From Tenrec ecaudatus (taxonomy: Eukaryota; Chordata; Mammalia; Afrosoricida; Tenrecidae), in assembly GCF_050624435.1 (NCBI RefSeq), contig NC_134537.1:18100584-18164583 (forward strand): a stretch of 64,000 bases of DNA, in the 5' to 3' direction. How positions within the stretch are numbered: position 1 is the first letter of the stretch; every line of letters starts with the position of its first letter. Shown in pieces: positions 33,375-43,693 of the stretch. The notes beneath the pieces were generated by a model. It made no database searches, had not been told where the DNA came from, and was given only the letters and a program-made list of their open reading frames with translations. The translations under genes and the position numbers were made by a program.

Positions 33375-33585
33375 AAAAAAGGGTCTACTGGGTAAGTGTT
33401 GGACTGCTTGCTAACTGCAAGGTTGGTAGTTCAAATCCACCAGACACTCTGAAGAAGAAGCATGAGGCTATCTGCTTTTGTAAAGATTTACAGCCTGAAA
33501 AAAAAAAAAAAAGATTTACAGCCTAGGAAGCCATGTATAGGTTCCTATGAATCGGAATTGACTCAATGACAGTAGATTTGGTTTT
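33375..33585 (+). mobile_element. SINE interrupted by a poly(A)-only insertion
   Basis: Head gggtctactgggtaagtgtt, box B region aaggttggtagttcaaatcc, and end cctatgaatcggaattgact, aatgacagtagatttggttt. In the middle the block aaagatttacagcct occurs twice (33482-33496 and about 33510-33524) with a run of As between. Confidence 0.8.
33482..33524 (+). repeat. Poly(A) insertion flanked by direct repeats
   Basis: The sequence aaagatttacagcct is followed by g and about 15 As and then by agatttacagcct again. All other SINEs here have the block once, so the A run plus one repeat was added. This matches a tail-only retroposition with a 13-15 bp target duplication. Confidence 0.65.
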
Positions 33586-33925
33586 GAGATTTCTTTCTTA
33601 AAAGTGTGGCTTTTAAAAATAAAATACTTGTTGGCTAGCAGAAAGACAAAGTTCTACATGGAGCGCTCATTTAAGCTATTGATTCCCGAGGCACAAGTTA
33701 ATACTCTCACACACATATTCCCTGTTTCTTCTCTGGCCACAGCTAGATTCTATTTCCCAGACACCTGTGTAGTCAGATCTGATCAAAGGCCGACACTTGG
33801 GACAAGGGAATCTGAACAGGCCTGACCGGGTCGTGCCTACATTCCGGGATCACATTCTATTCCCTTTACGGTCTGAATTTAGCGGATTCCAAGGATCTAG
33901 AGTAGATTCCAAGGAGTGAGGTGAC
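33586..33925. other. Unassigned interval
   Basis: No gene or repeat recognised. The phrase gattccaaggatctagagta followed by gattccaaggagtgag is a short local duplication (gattccaagga, twice, 17 bases apart) just before the RTE copy. Confidence 0.35.
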
Positions 33926-34650
33926 ATCCTGAGAAATGGAGAAAAGGTTGAAGTTGTCCAGGATTCTGTCTTGCCTGGATCCACAAGCGATACTCACACA
34001 AGTGGGCAACATATGTCCAAACATGCTCGACACAAGTGATGCATGGACTGTTATAAAAGCTGTAAATGCCCCCATTAAAAAGAGAGTGGGAGAGATCCAA
34101 AGATGACTTGCATTTGTTAAGTAATCTGCTGCACAAGAACTCTTTAGAAGGAAGAGCAAGGATGTTACCTTGAGCACTCTAAGCCTGGCTCAGGCCATGG
34201 TATTTCCCATTGCCTTCTGTGCGTGTGAAAGTTGAAGATTGACTTAGGAAGACCAAAGATGGGTTGATGCATTTGAATTGTGGTACTAGAGGAATACTGA
34301 AAATACCACGGACTTCTAAAAGGGTAAACCAATCGCTTTTGGAAGAAGTTCAGCCAGAGTGCTCCGTAGAGGCAAAGGATGGCGAGACTTCACCCTGCAC
34401 ACTTTGGACATGTTGTCCGGAGAAACTAATTCCCGGAGAAGGATGTCATGCTTGGTGAAATAGAGGGACAGTGGAAAAGAGGACGGCCCTCAGGAGATGG
34501 ACTGACACTGTGGCTGCAGCAAGGGGCTCAAGCACAAAGGAATTGCGAGAATGGCACAGGCCCGGACAGCATTGCCTTCCGTTGTGCATAAGGTCACGAT
34601 GGGTCAGAGCTGACTCGATGGCACCTAACAACAACAACAACCACAACAGG
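33926..34650 (+). mobile_element. RTE LINE, 720-base 3' portion
   Basis: The longest RTE copy in the window, with tctgtcttgcctggatccac, gtaatctgctgcacaagaac, gatgttaccttgagcactct, ggctcaggccatggtatttc, gatgggttgatgcatttga, aagttcagccagagtgctcc, acactttggacatgttgtcc, ggagatggactgacactgtg, and the end tcgatggcacctaacaacaa with an (AAC)n tail. Stops break the frame. A short family A tail is inserted near 34005-34090. Confidence 0.88.
34005..34090 (+). mobile_element. Short family A tail within the RTE copy
   Basis: The stretch acatatgtccaaacatgctc, gacacaagtgatgcatggac, aaaagctgtaaatgccccca and ttaaaaagagag follows the last 80 bases of family A, including the final A-rich tail. It interrupts the RTE between the ccacaagcgatactcacaca and gcatttgttaagtaatctgc blocks. 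Confidence 0.65.
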
Positions 34651-34954
34651 AGAGCAGAGCAAGATGAAAGGAGCCTGGCTCCTGACGAAAGAACAGTGTC
34701 TGACTGACCACAGACTGCGTGCAACACGGAAACTTGTGTTACATGAGTGATCAGTGAACTTGTGCACTCATTGAGGTTGGTGAGTTTCTTTGTTTCATCA
34801 GCTAAATAAACGAAATAAAATGATCCTTTAAAAATGTACGCCACACTGATCAGGCGGATGTCCTTAGTGACTACATTATGTAATTCCACAGCTACATTAA
34901 AAAATAAAGCACTACCCTTTGAAATCCACACATAATCCAAGGACATCCACTGCC
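34651..34954. other. Unassigned interval
   Basis: No gene. A minus-strand frame of 182 codons (34446-34994) covers this interval and the antisense of the RTE copy; it is not a gene. Confidence 0.4.
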
Positions 34955-35150
34955 CAAAACCAAACTCACTGCCGTGGAGTTGATGCTGACTCACAGGGAC
35001 CCTTCAGGACAGAGTAGTTCATGTGCGTTTCTAAGACTTAGGATGGGAATAGGAGACCTTGTCTTTCTCCCTAGATCAGCTGTGGTTTTGAACTGTTGGC
35101 TCTGCTAGTGGAAGCCCAACCCATAACCCACTACACCACCAGGGTTTCTC
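34955..35150 (-). mobile_element. SINE, reverse
   Basis: From the RTE-like side: aaccaaactcactgccgtgg, ttgatgctgactcacaggga, gtttctaagacttaggatgg, tgtctttctccctagatcag, ttttgaactgttggctctgc, cccactacaccaccagggtt. Complete length. Confidence 0.8.
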
Positions 35151-35350
35151 TGACAGCCACTTGTCTCTGTGAAATTGATTAATATGGGGATTAAATTGCC
35201 TTAGTGTGATTTTTAATTTTGCTGTCAGAGTGTCCTAGGCAAGTTACCTCGACCCTTTAAGTCTTAGCTCCTTCCTTTAGAAGATGAGGCTAAACAATAA
35301 GGTCCACTATCTATTGCTATTGCGTTAGAGCATTAAATTCCGAGCATTTC

Positions 35351-35942
35351 TGTTTGCAATGGGCTAGAGGTAGCAATGGCAGCCCCAAATTCCATTTTAG
35401 AGTCCCCACCTGGACTGAGCCTCCATTGAATTCTTTCTGATCACTAAGCAAGGATGCAGATACCATGTCCTCAAGCAGAATACTTTAGAGAATGGATCAT
35501 CTCCACCCTCTCCCACTAGCCCAGGGAGGGGCAGCCTCTCCTTCAGGGCTGGGTCTAGAGGTCACTGTATAGGGGACCTTACAAGGAGGTCACATAGTGC
35601 TGAGTGGCGCCCTATCATACTCACTCTGACTGCCTTGGTTGGAAAGTCCTGGACCCATCTTGTCAGCCAACAATGTCCATGTCCCAATCACAGTCCTGTT
35701 CCTGCTTCTATAGTCCCACCTGTAACTGTGATGTATTGATCTGTCACCAATCATGAATCTGTTATAGTTTCTTTGTCCTCTGCCTATTTAACTAGCTCCC
35801 TGACTGTAATCTTGTGGCGCCATTTTGGCCTTGTGCTAAGAGTCTCCCTCATCTGGATAATGTATCTTTATCCTGCATAAGACTTAATAAATGTTCTAAT
35901 TAACTGTATTTGAGATTGGGGCCTCTTTTGTACCCTAAAACA
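35351..35942 (+). mobile_element. LTR-like element (family G), copy 2
   Basis: Starts near tgtttgcaatgggctagagg and ends ccctaaaaca. It shares cactctgactgccttggttg, caatcacagtcctgttcctg, cttctatagtcccacctgta, tttgtcctctgcctatttaa, gtctccctcatctggataat and acttaataaatgttctaatt with the 39.9-40.5 kb copy. Signals for start (ctatttaactagc) and polyadenylation (aataaa) have LTR spacing. No matching target duplication was seen. Confidence 0.65.
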
Positions 35943-36267
35943 AGAGGTAGAGGGATTATAGTAGAAGAGTTTACAAGATTTGTCCAGGGTCTTCTGATCA
36001 AGGCAGGTAGGGAAAGACTGATAGGCTACTATGCATGACAATGTGACCCCCAGTGATCACCAACAAGGACACACTCAGCCAAGCCCCTGAGGGAGACTGC
36101 CCTTCCCTGGGATGGCTGGAGAGGAGTGGAGGTAATCCACTTTCTAATGCACTCTGCAAGACAATTCCCATTCTGTTTGGGTCAAAAGGAATTCAGTGGA
36201 GGCTTAATCCCAGTGGAGACTACATATGGATGTTGGGTTTTCACTGTTGTTCATAGCCTTCTGCAAA

Positions 36268-36310
36268 GGGGGCGGTGGGGGAGTGGGGTGGGGGGGTGGG
36301 CTGGGGGTGC
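36268..36310 (+). repeat. G-rich tract, potential G-quadruplex
   Basis: Six runs of four or more Gs separated by 1-4 bases within about 43 bases, for example gggggagtggggtggggggg. It would suit a G-quadruplex on the plus strand. It lies in otherwise unassigned sequence and no transcription signal was seen next to it. Confidence 0.7.
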
Positions 36311-36394
36311 GCAGCATTTAAACTCTAATACGGAAGCCAACCTGGTGGGAGTTTACAACAAAGGCAACTCTTAGGGTGTTGGAAAGGAGAAATG

Positions 36395-36688
36395 GAGTCC
36401 ATTTAGACTGTGGTGCAGGATAGTGAGTAAATACAGACTGCCGAGAGAAGCAAGAGATGGAGCGTAGAAGAAATACAGCCCACACCCTCCTGACCAGCGA
36501 GGCTAGGAGACCTCAGCTTGCCGTCCACTTGGGATGTATCATCAGGAAAGATCAACTGCTGGTGAAGGCCACAGTGTTGGGATAGCAGCCAGTCGGCCAA
36601 AATGAGGGAAACCCACACAGAGATGAATTGACACAAAAGCCCCAACAATGGGCTTAAACTACAATGGGCACGGAGGTGCTGGCAGGGC
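36395..36688 (+). mobile_element. RTE LINE 3' fragment, forward
   Basis: Carries atttagactgtggtgcagga, tccacttgggatgtatcatc, aggaaagatcaactgctggt, agagatgaattgacacaaaa and gccccaacaatgggcttaaa. More diverged than its neighbour, and missing its last 60 bases where it meets the reversed copy. Confidence 0.65.
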
Positions 36689-36689
36689 A

Positions 36690-36905
36690 TTGTGCTTACT
36701 GCTAGGTGCCATTGAGTTGACTGGGACCCATCGCGACCCTATGCACAACAGTGTCAACCTCACAATTCTTCCTGTGTCCGGCGCATTGAGGCAGCCACTG
36801 CGTCCATCCATCTCGTTGAGGCCCTTCCCTGCTTCGCGGCCCCTCCACTTACCGAGCAGGATGTCCTTCTTCCAGGGACTGGCCTCTCCTGACGATGTCA
36901 GGACT
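36690..36905 (-). mobile_element. RTE LINE 3' end, reverse
   Basis: Starts with the complement of the LINE end (ttactgctaggtgccattga), then ccatcgcgaccctatgcaca, tcctgtgtccggcgcattga, catccatctcgttgaggccc, ccgagcaggatgtccttctt, agggactggcctctcctgac. It abuts the forward copy tail to tail. Confidence 0.8.
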
Positions 36906-38106
36906 GGGCAACGTTATGTGGTACACATCATCTCCATCCTGTCGGAGCCTGCTCCGGGGGGACAACTCACAGCCACCAACAATAGGGCGGCAGTAGCCAG
37001 CATAGGACTTGCAAGGACAGCATGGACGTTCCCTGCTAACGCGGAGCCTCTTCACACAGGCGCTTTCCTCTTTGGGGACTTACCATACGGGAAGACCAAA
37101 GCACCTCAAAGCTGAGCTTCTGTACAACTGGCTGAGGAGTACTGTAGCTCTGAGTAACCCGACTCTCCTTTTTCCACTCTCCCCCTGCCTCCGCCCCATT
37201 CTCAGCTTCCCTTGGCAACAGCCCCTTCACCCTCAGCCTTGGAAGGAGTCTACAAGAGCCCCGAGACTGGTTCCTGCCACCTGGGATTTCTAAATCACTT
37301 ACATAAGGGTCTCTGGGGAAAAGTTGTAAACAACAATAACAGCAATAAGAAGTCCTGATCGTAAGTATGGTCCTTTCAAGTTTATGAAGTTCCTTCTTTC
37401 TCTCACAAAGCCTGTGATGATTCTACCAGACTTAAAACTTTTATTTATTTATTTGGCTCTTGGGAAAATCTTAGGACATTCCCTGATAAGGCATGTTTTC
37501 TGGAAAGGGATTTTCACAAAAATAGGCGCTTTTTGGGGTATTGAAACAGGAAAAGAAATAACTCAATATCAGAGTGAAAGGCTATGCACTAGGTAAATCT
37601 TCCTTGAAGAATTTAGCGTCTTTTCCCTTGCACCTGACGGGAGAGAGGAACATCGCTAGGGTCTTGGCTAATAATAACATCACGATGTGCGCAGACAGGG
37701 CATTCCTCAACAGCTCTCTGTGACAGAAAGGATTTAATCATAAGTAAATTTCTTCTCTTGATTTCACATGATGCACAATTGAATTTCTTAACATATGAGC
37801 TTTCTAATCTCATTCACAGTCACAGAGGTTGAAAATAGAGAATTAATCAGCATTTAAGTACCTTCCAATCTGTAAGGTAAAGTAGATAAGCAGGGCCTGG
37901 AAGCAGTGGGGAACGTGGCAGGGGCTCTGGGCTGGGGAACCCACTTCCAGCCAGCCATTAATGAAGTCGATGACCTCCACTTTCTCTGTGACTCATTTTC
38001 CATCGGTGCAAATGTCGTCCATTTCTCTTCGTAGCTCTCCGGTCTTCACAAAGTTAAATGGACACTACTGAGCTAAATCTTTCAGCCAATTTACTGCCCC
38101 CACTCC
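36906..38106. other. Unassigned interval
   Basis: No gene. MIR-like traces occur near 37385-37430 (gcctgtgatgattctaccag) and near 37970-38020 (ctttctctgtgactcatttt), both weak. Confidence 0.35.
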
Positions 38107-38318
38107 AGGGAGCCCCGGTGGCTTAGAGGGTATTTGTTGGACTGTGATCTGAAATGTCTGCGGTTCGAAACCTCCAACCAGCTGATCTGCGGGGTAGAAA
38201 GACGGGGCTTTCTACGCTTGTGAAGAGTTAGTCTCAGGAACCCACAGAGGCAGTTCTAGCCTGTCCCAAGGGGTTGCCATGAAGAACCCCAATTGAGTTT
38301 GGTATTTGGTTTGGTCCT
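38107..38318 (+). mobile_element. SINE, forward
   Basis: Complete copy: agggagccccggtggcttag, box B region tctgcggttcgaaacctcca (the closest to the ggttcgaa consensus in the window), agacggggctttctacgctt, ggcagttctagcctgtccca, and end gagtttggtatttggtttgg. Confidence 0.85.
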
Positions 38319-38347
38319 CACAGTAAAAAACAAAGGCCCCTTATAGG

Positions 38348-38556
38348 ATAAAAGAAAAAATCAAACTCAATTCTGACTCTTGAACAACCCCGTGGACAGA
38401 GTCGAACTGCCACTGTGGGTTTCCAAGGCTGTAATTTGCTCAGGGCACAGGCAGTCCTATGTTTCTCCTGCGGAGCAGCTGGTGGTTTAGAACTGCTAAA
38501 CCTGCAGTCATGATCATAAACTCACCACACATAAACCCGCTACCGTCTGGGCTCCT
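38348..38556 (-). mobile_element. SINE, reverse
   Basis: Reads aaatcaaactcaattctgac, ccccgtggacagagtcgaac, gtgggtttccaaggctgtaa, ctcctgcggagcagctggtg, ttagaactgctaaacctgca, taccgtctgggctcc. Full length, 29 bases from a forward SINE. Confidence 0.8.
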
Positions 38557-39624
38557 GCATTTTAGGATCGAGGTGGTATTTGTCTCAACCTAAAAATTAC
38601 CGTAGCCTTCTTGTGTTGTGGGTGGTCCAGGCAATTCCAACTCATCATGACATCATATTGTAAGGAAAATCCTAACAGGGAATTCTAAGCATTGGAAAAG
38701 AAACCTAATGCACTTACTCCTTCCCAAAATGCACCCATCCCTTGGAACACCCCCCACTCCCATCCCCGTCTCTCTTCCCCTTCTGTAACTCTGCTCGTGG
38801 ACCAAGGATAAAAGCTCTGCTCGCCTGCCATTCAGGGGCCCAGTTCTTCTAGAACGCTAGTTCCTCTGGGTCACCAGCTAATACACTTTTCCTCTTTCAA
38901 GTCACTTAAGGGTGATGCCTGGTCATTCCCGAGTCATGAGCTTGCTGTCACAATATGTCAGCGTAGAACTGCCTCGTGGGGTTTCCTGGCTGTCAGCGGG
39001 AGCAGGAGGCAAGGGCTCTTCTCCCTCCAGAGCCCTCTTCAATTCGGTCGAATTCTCCCAGGTTATTTCCAACCCACAGACGGAAAGGAAACTTCTGAGA
39101 ATTCCAATAAGCCATCAGCAAACGGACCCAGTGACTAAATAAAACTTCAAGGTCGGATTTTGCTTGAGATCTTCATCAATCCCTCAATCTGTTTAGAATT
39201 TAGCTATTCAGTTTATCAGACAGGTGGCTTGGTTCTTCTTGTCCCAGGATTCCCATGTCCCAGAAGACATGGTTGTTCTTGTCCCAGGATTCCCTTTCAG
39301 TGCTCATGCATGCTGGGTGTCCTTGGGGAATGAATCAGGTGAGGACAGGTTAGGGAGCCATGTTCTTGTTGGTTGTACCTTCTAGAGGATTCTGACTCTC
39401 CATGTGTATTTAAATTGTGGAGGAGCTGAGAGACGGAAGAATGCAAATGAAAAAAGAGCGGGTGATTGAGAAAAGTCACATTTCTTTGACTAAAACCAGC
39501 TAACCTTCCACGAGAACAGCAAGGAGCGAGGTGGAGTGGTGCTGCCTGTTGAAGTGCTGGCTGAATGGTGCAGTCTGGGGTGGCGTGAGTCGAGGAGTTT
39601 CTGGCTTATGTGGCATTTGAGATG
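38557..39624. other. Unassigned interval with short SINE traces
   Basis: Fragments of the reversed SINE end appear near 38930-39000 (aactgcctcgtggggtttcc). A 22-base phrase with gttcttcttgtcccaggatt recurs 30-odd bases later (39230 and 39268 areas). No gene evidence. Confidence 0.35.
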
Positions 39625-39632
39625 TAGTAGAG

Positions 39633-39825
39633 CAATGATTCTTAATGTTCCTAATGCCACCACCCTTTCATACTGTGCCTCAGGTGGTGGTGACCCCCCC
39701 AACCATAGCATTATTTTCGTTGCTACTTCATCACCGTCATTTTGCTACTGGGATGAATTGGGTGACCTTGTGAAAGGGTCACTCGACCTCCAAAGGGGTC
39801 ATGACCCACAAGTTGAGAACCGCTG
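39633..39825. mobile_element. SPIN-like hAT MITE, copy 5
   Basis: Left terminus caatgattcttaatgttcct, right terminus caagttgagaaccgctg, core agcattattttcgttgctac, about 193 bases. Flanks tagtagag (39625-39632) and tattagag (39826-39833) agree at seven of eight positions with TA at the centre. Confidence 0.92.
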
Positions 39826-39849
39826 TATTAGAGCTTAACTTCTGCATCC

Positions 39850-40486
39850 TGGTTTGCAAAAGGCTAGCGATGGTGGTGTCAGTCCCACATCCATTGGCGG
39901 CCTCACGTAGGTGATGCCATTGAATACTTTCTGATTGTTATGCAAGGATGTAGATCATCTTGCTCTCAGGCAGAGTGCCTGCCACAGTGGATAGCTTCCA
40001 TCCCTCTCTGGCCTGGTTCTCTCTTAGAGGCTTGCCCTGGTGTGGCCTTGATTGGAGTCACGGTACTGGGGAAGGTACAGGGGGTCACATAGTCACGAGT
40101 CATGCTCACCGGGCCTTGGTCAGAAGGCCCTGGACCAATCTTGTCAGCCCTTCTATCTAATGATGCACTTTTCCCAATCATGGTCCCATCCCTGCTTCTG
40201 TAGTCCCACCTGGATTGGAACCAAAAATTGAGTTGACCCCAACCATGCTTTTGTGACAGTTTCCTTTGTCCAATCCCCTCTATCTCTCTTATTTATCCCC
40301 TCCCCCTAGTTGCGAATCTTTAGATGCATTAACCTTGTCGTACTGGGCTCCCTTATCTGGATGATAAGTCTGTGTCATTTTGCTGTCTCTGCTTCTTTTA
40401 AGATGATTTATTAAATGTTCTCTTAAAATTATATTTGAAAAAAAATTATATTTGAGATGGGGGGGTCTCCTTTAGACCCCACAACA
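39850..40486 (+). mobile_element. LTR-like element (family G), copy 3
   Basis: Starts near tggtttgcaaaaggctagcg and ends agaccccacaaca. Ordered blocks shared with copy 2 include ctttctgattgttatgcaag, gcaggcagagtgcc-type, ggtcacatagtcacgagtca, ccctggaccaatcttgtcag, tgcttctgtagtcccacctg and ttcctttgtccaatcccctc. The poly(A) signal region reads gatttattaaatgttctctt. A short duplication of aaattatatttga (40426-40438, 40443-40455) lies near its end. Edges are not confirmed by a target duplication. Confidence 0.65.
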
Positions 40487-41984
40487 GAGAGAATGTTTGA
40501 TGGGAGGCAGCCTGCAAAGGCCTGTAGGACATGCCAGGACCATGCCAGGGTATCATGTGATACCCCAGGACTCGACTTCAATTCGCTCACGCCTCCGTGG
40601 TAACGCAGGCTCCCATCCACTCTGATTCCTGTACTATTGCTCAGTGCAACACGGTGTTGGCTGATTTTTATTATTTTGTGAGATTAACAAGTGAGCTGAT
40701 AGGGAGTCGCACTCCCCACCTTCTGTTCCACGTGTTCTCAGAGGCACGTAAGGGTTCTGAGGACGCAACAGCACAGCAGGGCTTTGGCGCTGAAATTCTC
40801 TTGTACTTGAGGTTTGGTCCCTCCGCTGTCATTGTCCTCATTTCTTTTTTGCCATCAATGGTGCCCGTTACTGGAGAGGCCTTGGCAAGCTCTTTCGGCT
40901 GCCGCTTTGCCCAGTGACGGTATCTTTCCTGTTAGCATGCTGATCATACTTGGAAAGTATGAGTCAGTGTAATGTAGCCCTGAGCAGTGGGGGTGGGGAG
41001 ATTATACGGGAGCGTTCAGCCCAGACTTCCTGTACCAACTCCGGGGCATTATCTTTGGGGGAAGGTAGGAACTCAGAATAGCAGTAAGAATGCCCACATT
41101 TGCCTGGCATCTGTTGCCTACAAATTGATTGAGGGAGAGCCTAAGGTCACAAATAGAAAGGAAAGTGAATTAGGCCTTATTTTGTAGACACCAGGGTGGA
41201 GCTTTAAAAAACCACATTATAATATCCCTGTTATTGACACCTTCCACTTGCCATTAGTTGGCGAGCCTCATTAACTATTCACAATTGTCTGCCCTCATTC
41301 AACTCCTAGCAACGCAGTTACAGTCCTATTTAACATAATAGAGTGAGATGGGTAACATTACTGATTTAACAGGAAATTAGAAGACTTACGTTCACAGAGC
41401 TTAGGTAATTGACACCAACAGCACTTTTCTGGTAATTTATGCACTATGATTGATTTCACTCCCCAGCTAGTCCTAAAAGAATCTCTGAAGCATAGTCAGC
41501 CATCAGGTTACCGTGCAAAGGAATTAAATGGGTATTGCCCTGCTGTCTCTTTCAGGGCTAGCAGAAAGTTTCAGAGTGGTTGGCGCTCGGGAGTCAGCCT
41601 AAACTTCCGGTGCGATTACAGGACAGTCCAGATCCGAATGACGACTGCAAATGCACAAGCACGTGGGTCTGCAATGGATACAAGGGCACAATTACAAGGG
41701 GGCCACTTGTTTGCGATTTTAAGGGTACTTGAAAATACGTACGAATGGAAGGCATGATGGATAGGGCCAATAATTGATGCAACGGGTTATCTGGACGTAA
41801 ATAGGGTGAGGGGCACTGAGGTCCCATCCGTGAATGCGGCAGTGGGGAGGGAGCATTTGAACGGATTGTGATGGTATAGATACAACTCTTTTTAAAAGCG
41901 ATTTTAGTATGGAGTGTAAGTTATATTGATATTATATCATGAAAATTACTAAACAGACAGAGAGGAAGAGTTCCGTTCGGTTCC
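40487..41984. other. Unassigned interval
   Basis: About 1.5 kb with no clear repeat or gene. MIR-like composition near 41190-41420 is too weak to call. A 106-codon frame (40597-40917) has no recognisable resemblance. Confidence 0.35.
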
Positions 41985-42330
41985 AGTTTTGTTTCGCTTT
42001 GCTTAAGGGGCACTGAGTCCATCTGAATGGCGGTGGAACGATTTGCAGAGGGCTATCAGTAATGGCTGTACAACATGAAGAGGAGAATCAATGGCACTGA
42101 ATTATACATGTAGAAGATGTTGGATTAAGGTTTTGTTGTGTATATTTTTTGCCAAAACTGAGAAAAAAATCACACAAATAACAATGAGTATGGGGAGAAG
42201 AAAATATTCTAAAATTGATGGTGGTAAAGACCGTACCACTCTTCTTGATATGGTTGGACTACTGAATTGTGTAGGTGGGTGAAGTGCCAATAAAACTGTT
42301 AAATAAAAAAATGAAAAAGATTAATTTCTA
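41985..42330 (+). mobile_element. L1 3' UTR terminus
   Basis: Late L1 3' UTR layout: atggctgtacaacatgaaga, ggcactgaattatacatgta, then a segment repeated from family lore of mammalian L1 ends (attttttgccaaaactgaga), and finally gccaataaaactgttaaat with an A-rich tail at 42300-42320. Confidence 0.65.
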
Positions 42331-42394
42331 ATGCCCCCCCCAATATATATGTAAAGCATGCGTAGACACTTGTGTATGCAGATGCTTTGTCAGA

Positions 42395-42590
42395 GGCTGG
42401 GGGGGGGGTGTCAGTTCCAATTCCTGGCTTGGTCACTGGGGCTGAGTGACTCTCCTCCGAAGGGGTTTCAAGCCTGTGACTTTTGGGAAGCAAGATATCA
42501 GGACTTTCTTCCAAGACACCTCTCAGTGTATTTGAACCGCCAACCTTCCAGCTAGCAGTCTTTGCACTTAACTATGTGTTGTCACCCTGG
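42395..42590 (-). mobile_element. Decayed SINE, reverse
   Basis: The pieces cagttccaattcctggcttg, ctctcctccgaaggggtttc and atttgaaccgccaaccttcc, agctagcagtctttgcactt follow the reversed SINE. A run of ten Gs is at about 42400-42409. Confidence 0.55.
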
Positions 42591-42939
42591 GACTCATATT
42601 GATACATAAACAAACAAGACATCCCCCAATTTGTGTTCACTTACCGAAAGGTAGTAGTGTTATAAATGACCCATTTATAGATGTTTGTTCAACATGGATA
42701 TGCACCATAATATGCTCCTGAGTACCACAATGCATGCTTCCCCTTCCCCTGTAATGAACAATTCTCAGCACAAGAAATTTGAGAATTATATATCACTAAG
42801 CCAAGCGTTCGTCCCCAGGCATGTTAAGAAACCATGGCAAAGGAGAAACGGGAAGCCCACGGTGTTCAAGGGACTCCTTGCCGTCATTATTTGGGCTGTT
42901 TGGTCAGCAGGGTGGGCATGGCGTGGGACTTACCTGTGT

Positions 42940-43350
42940 ATGTCTCTAATTTCTCTTCACAACACTTCCTTCACCTACTCAGGCATTTGGAAGAGTCTAG
43001 AGCCTCTCCTGCTCATCACCCTGTTTCACGCACCTGAGGTTCTCCCCCCCCCCCCCCCCCCCCGCCTGGAACGCCTTTCCTCCTTGGCTTCTTCAGCTTG
43101 GCAATTCTCATTCTTCACAATTCAGTTCCAGCCCCTCGCTGTCTCCCAAACCACTCCATGGTTCCGCAGTCTCATCCAGGTCTCCTGCGTGCTTCTTTAG
43201 CGGCCTGTGACTAACCTGCATGGCAGGGGATGCCACGCAGCCTTCTTCGTTGCTTGTTTAGAACTCCAGACTGGAAGTTCCTTGAAGGCCGAGTCCAGAA
43301 GTTAATTAACTGAATTTCAGCATCGATAACAACCCTTGGCACAGAGCGGT
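42940..43350 (+). mobile_element. L2 fragment with poly(C) tract
   Basis: The phrase gcctggaacgcctttcctcc and acttcttcagcttggcaatt-type region, followed by aactccagactggaagttcc, ttgaaggccgagtcca and cccttggcacagag, is the order of the L2 3' end (sense). An uninterrupted run of 20 Cs lies at 43044-43063. Confidence 0.6.
43044..43063 (+). repeat. Homopolymer of 20 Cs
   Basis: Exactly 20 Cs in the given sequence, directly before the L2 gcctggaacgcc block. Long pure C runs are rare and length errors in assembly are common here. Confidence 0.85.
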
Positions 43351-43693
43351 GGTTAGTGGTTAAGAAATGTTGCCCAACTGATTGGTGAGTGGAGAATGTA
43401 TTTTTTCGCACAGCCTCGTGTCTCAGACACTGCCATTTTCAAATCAAACCTCAAACTTCATCCTGCATTCAAATGAAAGCCTACATTTTTGTTGCACACA
43501 CACACTCACGCGTGTGCACAAATGGTACAGGCAAGTACAATTTTATTAATGAACAGTTCTACACTGTTGACCTTGTTAAAATTCTCTGAGAAATTTACAT
43601 TAGTGTGCTTAATACACTTCGGGTAAACAGGTAGGCCAAGGCAGTGCTCTTGAAGTTCCATGGAGAAACAAGGTTTAAAAATTTCTCACTGTG

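Noticed and set aside
34446..34994. A 182-codon open frame on the minus strand
   Set aside because: It reads the antisense strand of an RTE LINE copy plus flanking sequence, so it is an accidental frame.
40426..40455. A third tail-only poly(A) insertion
   Set aside because: The duplicated aaattatatttga units are separated by only four As, so a simple tandem duplication is at least as likely.
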